Source: an uncultured Eubacteriales bacterium (GTDB taxonomy: Bacteria; Bacillota; Clostridia; Oscillospirales; CAG-272). From it: a stretch of 52,923 bases of DNA. The translations under genes and the position numbers were made by a program. The notes under the pieces were generated by a model that was given only the letters and a program-made list of their open reading frames with translations, did no database searches and was not told the DNA's origin. Every line of letters starts with the position of its first letter. Positions within the stretch are counted from its first letter, which is position 1. The stretch spans positions 1-52,923 of the forward strand of contig URDS01000008.1 of the NCBI GenBank assembly GCA_900546635.1, read 5' to 3'. Positions 15,342 through 23,762 of this stretch are shown piece by piece.

Positions 15342-16491
15342 AACAGTTTTAGATACAATTCGGCAGATTCGCGGCGGTCGGGCGTTTCACATGTCCGGCA
15401 AAAATCAGAATATATACAGGGTGCTGATTCAGGAGGCGGATTCCCAGACCGCCTATTACTTCAATACGCCGGTTTACCGCCGCCTGAGCGGACGGCTGGT
15501 CGATTTGAATTTTCTGGAGACGGGCGGCGTGCGCATGTTTGAGGGCGCCAATTCGATGATAACGTCCGCCGGACGAAAAATGAAGCTTTCGGACAGCTTC
15601 GGCGATCTTTTGATCGACATGGACGGGATGGAGGACGCGGAGTGCGTCGGCGGTATGCTATACGGCCATGCGATCCGCGTGGAACCGACGCTCAACGGCA
15701 TTGCCGTCGAAACGGTTATGAAAGGCGGAGGACCGTTCACGTTTGAGATGCAGACCACGGAAGCGTTTGAAAGAATAAAATCCAATTCAAAGTACATTGC
15801 GTTTATGCGCGAGCAGTTCACGCCGTTTTTTGTGATTTCCACGCTGTATGCGCGGGAAAACGAGAGCGGAGACGTGCTTCCCGCGACGGTTGCGCTGGAG
15901 CGGGTGAGCGACCGAACCTATCTTGTCCATGTGGAGGCGAACACGCGCAAGGCGCATACGCTTTTGTTCGAGATTAATTTATATGAAGGAAAGTTCTTTC
16001 AGGATACCACGGTGGAGAGCCGTTCGCCTTCACGCAACAACTGTTACGGGAGCGTCTCGTTTCTGGGGCAGACGCCCATGCTCGGAGAGCAGTGGCTGTA
16101 TACCAAAACAAGCCGCAAAAAGGTTTTTGACATCGAGCGCATGCCGATACGGTATGTGCGGATGTATATTCCGATTTTTGAAAAGGGCAAAAATCCGCTG
16201 ACCGCGTTTTTGCCGCGCGCTCGCTTTTGCAGCTTCGGTTCCACCTGGAAGAACAAAATCGCATGCGGCGATCAGTTGACCGTTTCCGAGACCATAGACG
16301 GCTATTATACGCTGGATCTGACGGCGCTTTTGACCGACCCGAAAACGCACTGTCTGCGCCGTTCGGAGGGGATCGTGCTTCGCAACATGCTGGGTCATGA
16401 GGATTGTTCTGTGATCGCGACCGGGGACTGCTGTTACGCGCCGCAGATCCTGGAGGTCAGCATTGAGCAGTCAAAGAGCGATTCGATGTAA
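15334..16491 (+). CDS. Cluster protein of unknown function
   Basis: A 385-residue soluble protein that I do not recognise. It appears beta-rich throughout and has no signal peptide, transmembrane helix or obvious catalytic motif. The C-terminal part (about 270-385: PLTAFLPRARFCSFGSTWKNK, then YYTLDLTALL and GIVLRNMLGHEDCSVIATGDC) has the texture of DNRLRE-type sandwiches and is reminiscent of the previous protein, so the two may be distant relatives or partners. It starts within the 3' end of that gene (ATGAATAA overlap). A gap of 183 bp follows before the nitroreductase. Confidence 0.55.
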   Translation: MNKTVLDTIRQIRGGRAFHMSGKNQNIYRVLIQEADSQTAYYFNTPVYRRLSGRLVDLNFLETGGVRMFEGANSMITSAGRKMKLSDSFGDLLIDMDGMEDAECVGGMLYGHAIRVEPTLNGIAVETVMKGGGPFTFEMQTTEAFERIKSNSKYIAFMREQFTPFFVISTLYARENESGDVLPATVALERVSDRTYLVHVEANTRKAHTLLFEINLYEGKFFQDTTVESRSPSRNNCYGSVSFLGQTPMLGEQWLYTKTSRKKVFDIERMPIRYVRMYIPIFEKGKNPLTAFLPRARFCSFGSTWKNKIACGDQLTVSETIDGYYTLDLTALLTDPKTHCLRRSEGIVLRNMLGHEDCSVIATGDCCYAPQILEVSIEQSKSDSM

Positions 16492-16498
16492 GTAAATA

Positions 16499-16534
16499 CA
16501 GAGGCGGAACAATATCGCCCTCTGCGCGCGTTTT
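16499..16534 (+). terminator. Possible attenuating hairpin inside the cluster
   Basis: CAGAGGCG (16499) can pair with CGCCCTCTG (to about 16525) with one bulge, followed by GCGCGCGTTTTT. A competing pairing joins CGCCCTC with GAGGGCG near 16545. It may reduce read-through from the first six genes to the last two. No convincing separate promoter was found before 16675. Confidence 0.35.
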
Positions 16535-16674
16535 TGCACGGAGGGCGGTTTTCAAAAACGTCTTGTCTGCCGGACGCATGAAAAATGTGCGTATCAGGCC
16601 GGTTTACACTGCAGCGCCGTTTCCTTTTGCGTGCGTTTGGCAGACGGCTGAAATTCGGAAAGGAGAAAATGTTT

Positions 16675-17208
16675 ATGGAATATGTCATGAAAGCGATCAC
16701 GGCGCGCCGGAGCGTGCGGAGCTTCCGTCAGAGAACGGTGCCGCAAGACAAAATTGAAAAGCTGCTTGAGGCCGCGGCGGCTGCGCCGTCGGGCAAAAAC
16801 TCGCAGCCCTGGTGCTTTGCGGCAATAGATGAACAGCAAATGATCTTCGATTTGGCGAGTTTGATGCGGAGAAGCCGTTTTATTGAGCTTGCCTCCCTTG
16901 TGATTGCGGTATACAAATGCGAAAGCCGGTGTTATGCGGAGGCAAAGGACAATATGGCGATCGGCGCGGCGATCGAAAACATGCTTCTGTGCGCGGAGGA
17001 GGCCGGACTTGCCGCCTGCTGGGTCTGCGAAAATATCGAGGATGCGGAGCGGTATCTTGCGAAACGGTTTCGGACAAACGGCTGTATTTTAATGTCGCTG
17101 GTTGCGATCGGATACCGCGATAACAGCCTTTCCGAGGAACGCCGTCCGGCGCCCCGGAAGCGTCCGGCGGAATTGCTTGAAAAAAGGAGAGCATGGGATG
17201 AACTATAA
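16675..17208 (+). CDS. Nitroreductase-family FMN oxidoreductase
   Basis: A 177-residue flavoprotein of the small nitroreductase type. The N-terminal ITARRSVRSFRQRTVPQDKIEKLLEAAAAAPSGKNSQPW has the RRS-R and APSGKNSQPW residues that hold FMN, and residues about 95-120 (NMAIGAAIENMLLCAEEAGL) form the central dimer helix. Such enzymes reduce nitro, quinone or flavin substrates or dehydrogenate azoline/enoyl intermediates with FMN; the cluster setting suggests a tailoring oxidation or reduction. I choose ATG 16675, 9 bp after AGGAG, over ATG 16669, only 3 bp after it. Overlaps the esterase gene by 11 bp. Confidence 0.85.
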   Translation: MEYVMKAITARRSVRSFRQRTVPQDKIEKLLEAAAAAPSGKNSQPWCFAAIDEQQMIFDLASLMRRSRFIELASLVIAVYKCESRCYAEAKDNMAIGAAIENMLLCAEEAGLAACWVCENIEDAERYLAKRFRTNGCILMSLVAIGYRDNSLSEERRPAPRKRPAELLEKRRAWDEL

Positions 17209-19672
17209 GAAAAATTACAGAGAAGATTCGGCCGGATGCTGGATTCGGCAACTGACGTATTTTGTATATGCGAAGCCCGCGCGGCTGTTTATGAATGCCG
17301 ACGGCAATTACGGCGAACCGCTTGAAAGCGGCAGGGCGGCGGCCGACCGGGCGGGGATGTTTCATATGGATGCCGGCCGCGGTACGGTGCTTCGCGCGCA
17401 GTTTTCGATCCGGTCGGAAAAAGAATGCTTTTTGTCCCTTTTGGTCAGTGCGAATCGGAGTACGAAGATTTTTTTGAGCGGCGAACTGATCCATATCTTC
17501 AATGCGTGTTCGCAGGTGCTTGTCGTACGCCTGAAAAGGGGAGAGAATATCTTTTGGCTGGATGCGCTCGGAGGGAAAAGCGCCTATGAAGTGCAGATTC
17601 GCACGGAAAGGGCGGAAAGCGGCGCGCTTTTGTCGGCGGCGGCGCCGGAAAACCGGACGCTGACCGAGCGCGGATTCGCTCTGTATATGGAAAAGCGGGA
17701 TTTTTCCAAACTGCCGAAAATCGAGTTTCTTTTAACCAGACTGGATCAGCGGCAGTTTGATCGCGGGACGAAAATCCGCGTGGAAATGCGCGATGTGGAT
17801 ACGGGGCGGTGCGTGTTTTCAAAGCGCGTCCGGTTCGCGCAGGTGTACCGGTTGGACAAAACGCGATTTTCCTATTGTCCGGATCGCTTAAACGGCCTTG
17901 ATATGATCTTTTGCGGAAAGGGAAAAGACGGCCGCACGGTAAAAATTTCGCGGCGGATCTATGTGTACGAATATCAGAAGCATATTGACGAGCTTTTGGA
18001 TTTTGCCCGGCGGCTTGTGTCCTCGCCTCTTTGTCTGCCGTATGACCGGGAGGCGGTTTTGGGGCTGTGCAGCCGAATTGACGCGCCCGGCGGCATTCCG
18101 TATATGCGGCTGCATTTTTCGGAGATTTTAAAAGATTTTTTGAAAGAAATGAAAGCGTGCGATCTTCGGAAACTCTATCTGCCGGGAACGAAACGTATCT
18201 TTTTCCGGGATCCGCTTGACGACAGCGTGAATTTTTACCGGGTGACGCTGCCGAGGGGGTATCGCCCCGAACGGGAATATCCGCTCTTGATGATCTGCAG
18301 CACCAAGGAGTACGGCTCTTACGGTCAGCAGCTTGAGGATTCGGAGCTTGAAAATCTGATTGTTGCGGATATTTCGGGACGCGGCGTGACGATGGGCAGC
18401 TATATCGGGGAGGTCGCGATCCTCTCGGCGCTGCGTGATCTGCGGCAAAAATTCCGTGTGGATGAAAACCGGATTTATATCGGCGGATATTCAAACGGCG
18501 CGTCTGCGGCGCTCACCGTGGCTGCGGCCTATCCGCATCTGTTTGCCGGCGTCTATGCGCTGTCCGGGCGTGCCGAAGTTAAAAAAATGCGCAACCTCAG
18601 CGCGCTTCATACAACGCTGATTTCCTCGGAGACGGATGAATTTTATCCCGACGTCAAAAAGCTGTATACGGAGGGAAGGAAGTATTCCGAGACGGTACGG
18701 CTCTTGTCCGCGTCCTGTCATAATCATCTCACGATCCAGCGTATCTGGATGAATACTGCGGCGCTTTCCGAGCTTCTTGTGTGGGAGAGGGATCTCTATC
18801 CGCAGCGGTTTTCGTATTACACGGACCGAAATCGGCATCTTCGCGCCTATTGGATCACGCTGCACGGGATTGCGCCGGGCAAACAGCGGTGTATTTTGAA
18901 GGTGGACGCGGGCAGAAGCATTCTCGACATCCGGCTGAGCGGCGCCGCCGGGCTGACGGTCACGATTCCGCCTTTTGTGAACCGCGATTCGTTCACCGTC
19001 CGGCTCAACGGCAAAAGCTTTGCGTTTGCCCATGTCTCGGAGGACTGCCTGCACTTTCGGTATAACAGCCACGGGTTTCATCTGACTCCGTTCCCAAACG
19101 CGGTCGTCGAGTCATCCAAGGGCAACGGGCTTTTGGACGTGTATATGGATCCGATGAAAATCTTTGTGCCAAAGGAGGCGTCCGCGCCTGTTTCGGCGGC
19201 GGCAAACGCCCTTGCGCGGCCGCAGACAAACGGACTTGTGTCCGAGGTCGCGGTCTGGTATTCGGTCGCCCGACGCCCGCAGGCCGGGGATTTTGCCGAT
19301 CTTGCGGCTTACAGCATGATCGCCGTAGGCCGGGATGACAGTCCTTTTTACCGTATGCTCGAAGAAAACGCGCCCATCCGGATGGAGGAGGGCGGATTTT
19401 GGTATGCGGGGCGGTTTTATCCGGGCAGCTTTTGCGTGATGCAGCTTGTGCGCAGTCCGTGGAACTGTTCAAGGCATGTTTTGTATGTCACCTGGCATGA
19501 CGAGGCGCTGCTCAGGCGGAATTTGTTTACCCGCTGTATGACGCTGCCTTCCTATATCGGCGGGCGGCACCCGTACCTCGGAGGCGCCGCGCTGATTTTT
19601 GACGGAAAAAGTTACAGCGCCGTGCGGGAACTCGGAGATGCGCCGCAGCCGGTCAGCGCCGACGCGGCATAA
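17198..19672 (+). CDS. Large alpha/beta-hydrolase (esterase/PHB-depolymerase-like)
   Basis: An 824-residue protein without signal peptide. The central part (about 340-520) is an alpha/beta-hydrolase of the esterase/polyhydroxybutyrate-depolymerase type. VNFYRVTLPRGYRPEREYPLLMI opens the fold, RIYIGGYSNGASAAL carries the nucleophile Ser432 (G-x-S-x-G as GYSNG), followed by an acidic residue near SSETDEFYP and a histidine in CHNHLTIQ. The N-terminal about 330 residues and C-terminal about 300 are beta-rich regions without recognised motifs, much longer than a simple esterase. As last gene of the cluster it could release a product from the carrier or hydrolyse an ester. Starts in the 3' end of the nitroreductase gene. 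Confidence 0.7.
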   Translation: MNYKKNYREDSAGCWIRQLTYFVYAKPARLFMNADGNYGEPLESGRAAADRAGMFHMDAGRGTVLRAQFSIRSEKECFLSLLVSANRSTKIFLSGELIHIFNACSQVLVVRLKRGENIFWLDALGGKSAYEVQIRTERAESGALLSAAAPENRTLTERGFALYMEKRDFSKLPKIEFLLTRLDQRQFDRGTKIRVEMRDVDTGRCVFSKRVRFAQVYRLDKTRFSYCPDRLNGLDMIFCGKGKDGRTVKISRRIYVYEYQKHIDELLDFARRLVSSPLCLPYDREAVLGLCSRIDAPGGIPYMRLHFSEILKDFLKEMKACDLRKLYLPGTKRIFFRDPLDDSVNFYRVTLPRGYRPEREYPLLMICSTKEYGSYGQQLEDSELENLIVADISGRGVTMGSYIGEVAILSALRDLRQKFRVDENRIYIGGYSNGASAALTVAAAYPHLFAGVYALSGRAEVKKMRNLSALHTTLISSETDEFYPDVKKLYTEGRKYSETVRLLSASCHNHLTIQRIWMNTAALSELLVWERDLYPQRFSYYTDRNRHLRAYWITLHGIAPGKQRCILKVDAGRSILDIRLSGAAGLTVTIPPFVNRDSFTVRLNGKSFAFAHVSEDCLHFRYNSHGFHLTPFPNAVVESSKGNGLLDVYMDPMKIFVPKEASAPVSAAANALARPQTNGLVSEVAVWYSVARRPQAGDFADLAAYSMIAVGRDDSPFYRMLEENAPIRMEEGGFWYAGRFYPGSFCVMQLVRSPWNCSRHVLYVTWHDEALLRRNLFTRCMTLPSYIGGRHPYLGGAALIFDGKSYSAVRELGDAPQPVSADAA

Positions 19673-19750
19673 AAGCGCTGTTTGGCTTGATTTTACCGGT
19701 AAAGGCGCAGACTGAACTCTTTTCGGCAGGACAGCCGATTCAAATGCCGA

Positions 19751-19799
19751 AAACAAAGGCAGTACGCAGAATCTTTTTTTCTGCGTCTGCCTTTTGTTT
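19751..19799 (+). terminator. Terminator of the AraC-linked cluster
   Basis: AAACAAAGGCAG and CGCAGAA (19751-19771) pair with TTCTGCG and CTGCCTTTTGTTT (19779-19799) around a T-rich loop. The long A/T-flanked stem follows the last cluster gene by 78 bp and could work in both directions. Confidence 0.7.
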
Positions 19800-19998
19800 G
19801 GCGCCGCTTCGCTCCGAATGGTTTTTGCGCGCCGTGCCGGGCAATGCCGCCAGCGCCGGAATGTCGTTTTTTCTCCTTTATATATAAAAAAGCGATTTTA
19901 AACCAAAGCGCTGCAAAAAGATTTAGCACCCGAATGGTGCGGTTGCAAATATTTTGGACTTTTCACCCAAAAATCACAAAAAATATTGGAAAAAACCC

Positions 19999-20027
19999 TT
20001 GACAAAAGCGCTTCGAGGTGGTACATT
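19999..20027 (+). promoter_or_regulatory. Heat-shock operon promoter
   Basis: TTGACA (19999-20004), 17 bp, TACATT (20022-20027), placed just upstream of the CIRCE element, as in hrcA operons. Confidence 0.9.
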
Positions 20028-20038
20028 CTAATCAAGGT

Positions 20039-20065
20039 TTAGCACTTGGCATCAAAGAGTGCTAA
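20039..20065 (+). promoter_or_regulatory. CIRCE operator (HrcA binding site)
   Basis: TTAGCACTT-N9-GAGTGCTAA differs from the consensus TTAGCACTC-N9-GAGTGCTAA at one position. It lies between the promoter and the hrcA start, so HrcA represses the whole operon including itself. Confidence 0.97.
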
Positions 20066-20086
20066 AACCAAAGGAGGTTTGGTATC

Positions 20087-21169
20087 TTGGAGCATAATCT
20101 GAGCAAGCGCCAGGCGCAGATCCTGCGTGCGGTTGTCGAGGCTTATGTCGAGGGCGGCGAACCGGTCGGTTCAAAGTACATCGCAAAGACACGGATGCCG
20201 AACTGTTCGCCTGCGACCATCCGCAACGAGATGGCGGCGCTGGAAGCGTTTGGGTATCTGGAACAGCCGCATACGTCGGCGGGGCGGATTCCGAGCGGGG
20301 CCGGTTATCGTTTTTATGTCGATTGTCTCGCGGACGAATACAAGCGAACCCGCGCCGAAACCGAGCTTATGGCCGAACGGCTGCGCGGCAAACGCCAGGA
20401 ACTGGACAACATTCTCACCGAGGCGTCAAGGCTTGCGGGCAGTATGACCAATTACACGGCGGTGGCGATCAAGCCCCGCGCGGAGATGTCCAGGATTCTG
20501 CGCTTTGAGGTCATGTATTTTGACAGCCGCAATCTGATTCTCGTCCTGCTTTCGGGCAGCGGGAGCGCGCAGACGCGGTATCTTCGGCTTCCGTTTGATG
20601 TGCTTCCCCCCGCGGCGGCGCTGCTTGCCGGTGTATTGAACAAATACATCGCCGGACACACGCCCGCCGAGATCACGCTGCCCCTGCTCATGCAGGCGGA
20701 GGCGGAAATGGGGAGCGAGGCGCGGCTGCTTTCGGCTGCGATGAAAGAAGTCTACGCCGTCATGGCGGAGCAGAGCGGCGGCGAGGTGCGGTTTGACGGC
20801 GTGGAGCGGCTGCTTGAATATCCCGAATTTACGGATATCGACAAGCTGCGCGGACTGCTTGGTGAAATCGAGCGCAAGGACAGCCTGCTCGACGCGGTGT
20901 CCGGCATAGAGGGCGACGAGCTGCGCGTGCTGATCGGCAAGGAAAATCCGGGCAGCAGCATGAGCGATTCGACGCTGGTGGTGAAAAAGATCAAAAAGAA
21001 CGGCAGAGTCGTGGGCGCAATCGGCGTCATCGGTCCCTGTCGTATGGATTATGCAAAGGTCATGTCCACGGTGGACGCGCTGGCTGAATCGGTCGGCCGC
21101 ATGATCAGCGATGAGATGCGGATGCTGGAAGAACCGAAACGGCGGCAGCAGTTCCCGAAAGAAGAATAG
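20087..21169 (+). CDS. hrcA: Heat-inducible transcription repressor HrcA
   Basis: A 360-residue repressor. The N-terminal winged helix (LSKRQAQILRAVVEAYVEGGEPVGSK, then SPATIRNEMAALEAFGYLEQPHTSAGRIPS) is characteristic and binds CIRCE. The central and C-terminal parts include the family features DGVERLLEYPEF and RMDYAKVMSTVDALAE. Start is TTG at 20087, 9 bp after AAGGAGG. The family senses heat stress indirectly through availability of folding chaperones (GroE); groESL is not in this window. First gene of hrcA-grpE-dnaK-dnaJ. Confidence 0.97.
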   Translation: MEHNLSKRQAQILRAVVEAYVEGGEPVGSKYIAKTRMPNCSPATIRNEMAALEAFGYLEQPHTSAGRIPSGAGYRFYVDCLADEYKRTRAETELMAERLRGKRQELDNILTEASRLAGSMTNYTAVAIKPRAEMSRILRFEVMYFDSRNLILVLLSGSGSAQTRYLRLPFDVLPPAAALLAGVLNKYIAGHTPAEITLPLLMQAEAEMGSEARLLSAAMKEVYAVMAEQSGGEVRFDGVERLLEYPEFTDIDKLRGLLGEIERKDSLLDAVSGIEGDELRVLIGKENPGSSMSDSTLVVKKIKKNGRVVGAIGVIGPCRMDYAKVMSTVDALAESVGRMISDEMRMLEEPKRRQQFPKEE

Positions 21170-21186
21170 AAAGGAAATTTTCGGAG

Positions 21187-21774
21187 ATGGCGGAAAAGGA
21201 AAAGGACATACAGACAGAGGCGGAGGCCGGCGTCAAAGCGGAAACCGAAGAGACGGCTGCCCCTCGGACCGAGGAAAAGGACGACGTAAAGCAGAAAAAG
21301 AGCCGCGCCGAGAAAAAGCTGGAAAATGAGGTTGCGGAAGCGCGCCTGGCGCTTGAAAAAAAGGAAGCCGAGCTTGCCGAGCAGAGGGAACAGTATCTGC
21401 GGGTTTTGGCCGAGTACGACAATTTCCGAAAGCGGTCGCGCGCGGAGCACGACAGCACCTATTCGGACGCGTACGCCGACGCGATCAACGCGCTGCTTCC
21501 GGTCCTGGACAACATTGAGCGCGCCGCGTCGTTTACCGACGGGGAAAAGGTGCTCGAAGGTGTGAAAATGATTGCGAAGGCGTTTGCGGACGCGCTTGAA
21601 AAGATGGGCGTGACCGAGATTGAAACCGCTTCCTTTGATCCCAATTTCCACAACGCGGTGATGCATGTGGAGGACGAATCGCTCGGCGAGGGCGAGATTG
21701 TGGAAGTGTTTCAGAAGGGCTATAAAAAGGGCGACAAGGTGATTCGCCACGCGATGGTCAAGGTTGCAAATTAA
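21187..21774 (+). CDS. grpE: Nucleotide exchange factor GrpE
   Basis: A 195-residue DnaK co-chaperone that releases ADP from DnaK. A charged, low-complexity N-terminus (about 1-40) leads into the long dimer coiled coil (KKSRAEKKLENEVAEARLALEKKEAELAEQ), then YDNFRKRSRAEHD, and the C-terminal beta domain with MGVTEIETASFDPNFHNAVMHV and GYKKGDKVIRHAMVKVAN, all family-typical. Starts 17 bp after hrcA; the ATG is preceded by a GGAG-like site. Confidence 0.97.
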   Translation: MAEKEKDIQTEAEAGVKAETEETAAPRTEEKDDVKQKKSRAEKKLENEVAEARLALEKKEAELAEQREQYLRVLAEYDNFRKRSRAEHDSTYSDAYADAINALLPVLDNIERAASFTDGEKVLEGVKMIAKAFADALEKMGVTEIETASFDPNFHNAVMHVEDESLGEGEIVEVFQKGYKKGDKVIRHAMVKVAN

Positions 21775-21831
21775 AAAGACAAAATTTACAGTTGTTATAT
21801 TTTATTGTTAAGATAAACGGAGGAATGGATT

Positions 21832-23673
21832 ATGGGAAAGGTTATTGGTATAGATCTCGGTACGACAAACTCTTGTGTGGCGGTTTATGAGGGCGGTGAG
21901 CCGATCGTAATTCCGAATCCGGAGGGCGCGCGAACCACGCCGTCGGTTGTCGCATTCGGCAAAAACGGCGAACGCATGGTCGGCCAGGTCGCAAAGCGCC
22001 AGAGCGTGACGAACCCGGACAAGACGGTCATCAGCATCAAGCGCGAGATGGGCACGAATTACAAGGTAAGTATTGACGGCAAACAGTATACGCCGCAGGA
22101 GATTTCGGCCATGATTCTGCAAAAGCTGAAAGCGGATGCGGAGGCATACCTCGGCACGAGCGTAACCGAAGCCGTTATCACGGTGCCTGCTTATTTTACC
22201 GACGCGCAGCGTCAGGCGACCAAGGACGCGGGCAAGATCGCGGGTTTGGATGTTAAGCGTATCATCAACGAGCCGACGGCTGCGGCGCTTGCCTACGGCA
22301 TGGACAAAGAGGCGGAGCAGAAGATCATGATCTTCGACCTTGGCGGCGGTACGTTCGACGTTTCGATTCTGGAGATTTCGGACGGCGTGTTTGAAGTGCT
22401 GGCAACGGCCGGCAACAACCGTCTCGGCGGCGACGACTTTGACCAGCGCATTATCAACTGGATTGCCGACACTTTCAAGGCTGAAAACGGGATCGACCTG
22501 CGCTCGGATAAGATGGCGGTACAGCGTTTGAAAGAGGCGGCTGAAAAAGCAAAGATCGAGCTTTCCGGCATGGCTTCCACCAACATCAACCTGCCGTTTA
22601 TCACGGCGGATGCGACCGGCCCGAAGCATTTCGACGCCAATCTGACCCGCGCTAAGTTCAATGAACTGACCGCGGATCTGGTCAGCGCGACCATGGGACC
22701 GGTGAAGCAGGCGCTGTCGGACGCGGGACTGTCGGCCTCCGACATTCATAAGGTACTGCTGGTCGGCGGTTCGACGAGAATCCCCGCCGTGCAGGAAGCG
22801 GTTAAAAACTTCATGGGCAAGGAGCCTTTCAAGGGCATCAACCCGGATGAGTGCGTCGCAATCGGCGCGGCGATTCAGGGCGGCGTGCTCGGCGGCGATG
22901 TCAAGGACATTGTTCTGCTCGATGTAACGCCTCTGTCCCTCGGTATTGAGACGATGGGCGGCGTATTCAACCGCATCATCGACCGCAACACGACGATTCC
23001 GGTTAAAAAGAGCCAGATTTATTCGACTGCGGCCGACAATCAGACCTCGGTTGAAATCCACGTGCTTCAGGGCGAGCGCGATATGGCGGCGGGCAATACC
23101 ACGCTCGGACGCTTCATTTTGGACGGCATCGCGCCGGCGCCCCGCGGAATTCCGCAGGTCGAGGTCACCTTTGATATTGACTCCAACGGCATTGTAAACG
23201 TCACGGCCAAGGACAAGGGCACGGGCAAGGAGCAGCATATCACGATCACCTCCTCCACCAATATGTCCAAGGAGGACATCGACCGCGCCGTTAAGGATGC
23301 GGAGAAGTTTGCCGACGAGGATAAAAAACTCAAAGAGGCCGTCGAGGTGAAGAACCACGCCGACAGTCTGATTTTCCAGAGCGAAAAAACGCTCGGCGAA
23401 CTCGGCGACAAGGTGAGCGCAGAGGAAAAGGCGCCGGTCGAGGCGGCTATTGCCAAACTGAAAGAAACAATCAAGGGCGGCGATACCGAAGCGATTCGCG
23501 CGGATACCGAGGCGCTGGAGAAGTCGTTCTACGCCATCAGCGAAAAGCTGTACAGCCAGGCGCAGGCGCAGCAGGACGCCGGAGCCGGTCCTGACGCAGG
23601 CGCAGATGCAGGCAATGCTGGCGGCGACAACACCTACTACAACGCTGATTTTGAAGACAAAACCGATAAATAA
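21832..23673 (+). CDS. dnaK: Molecular chaperone DnaK (Hsp70)
   Basis: A 613-residue Hsp70. N-terminal MGKVIGIDLGTTNSCVAVYEG is the first phosphate loop, IFDLGGGTFDVSILEI the second signature, and VLLVGGSTRIPAVQEAV the third. The substrate domain begins near residue 365 (LLDVTPLSLGIETMGGV). A Gly/Ala/Asp-rich tail ends in DADFEDK-type acidic residues, as in bacterial DnaK. GGAGG precedes the ATG. The full-length antisense open frame over this gene is the well-known coding shadow of dnaK and is not a gene. Confidence 0.98.
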   Translation: MGKVIGIDLGTTNSCVAVYEGGEPIVIPNPEGARTTPSVVAFGKNGERMVGQVAKRQSVTNPDKTVISIKREMGTNYKVSIDGKQYTPQEISAMILQKLKADAEAYLGTSVTEAVITVPAYFTDAQRQATKDAGKIAGLDVKRIINEPTAAALAYGMDKEAEQKIMIFDLGGGTFDVSILEISDGVFEVLATAGNNRLGGDDFDQRIINWIADTFKAENGIDLRSDKMAVQRLKEAAEKAKIELSGMASTNINLPFITADATGPKHFDANLTRAKFNELTADLVSATMGPVKQALSDAGLSASDIHKVLLVGGSTRIPAVQEAVKNFMGKEPFKGINPDECVAIGAAIQGGVLGGDVKDIVLLDVTPLSLGIETMGGVFNRIIDRNTTIPVKKSQIYSTAADNQTSVEIHVLQGERDMAAGNTTLGRFILDGIAPAPRGIPQVEVTFDIDSNGIVNVTAKDKGTGKEQHITITSSTNMSKEDIDRAVKDAEKFADEDKKLKEAVEVKNHADSLIFQSEKTLGELGDKVSAEEKAPVEAAIAKLKETIKGGDTEAIRADTEALEKSFYAISEKLYSQAQAQQDAGAGPDAGADAGNAGGDNTYYNADFEDKTDK

Positions 23674-23679
23674 AGCAAA

Positions 23680-23719
23680 GCGAAAAATCCTGAGCCGCCG
23701 GTCGGCTCGGATTTTTCGC
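23680..23719 (+). terminator. Intercistronic hairpin between dnaK and dnaJ
   Basis: GCGAAAAATCC plus GAGCC (23680-23696) pair with GGCTC plus GGATTTTTCGC (23704-23719). The stem is long but no T-run follows it, so it may stabilise dnaK mRNA or cause partial termination that lowers dnaJ output. Confidence 0.6.
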
Positions 23720-23762
23720 GCTGTAAGACGATACGGCGCGGTCTTTGCATATGGGGAAAGCT

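Noticed and set aside
21808..23358. 516-codon minus-strand open frame opposite dnaK
   Set aside because: A known artefact: the strong codon bias of dnaK keeps the antisense frame open. No ribosome site and no recognised protein.
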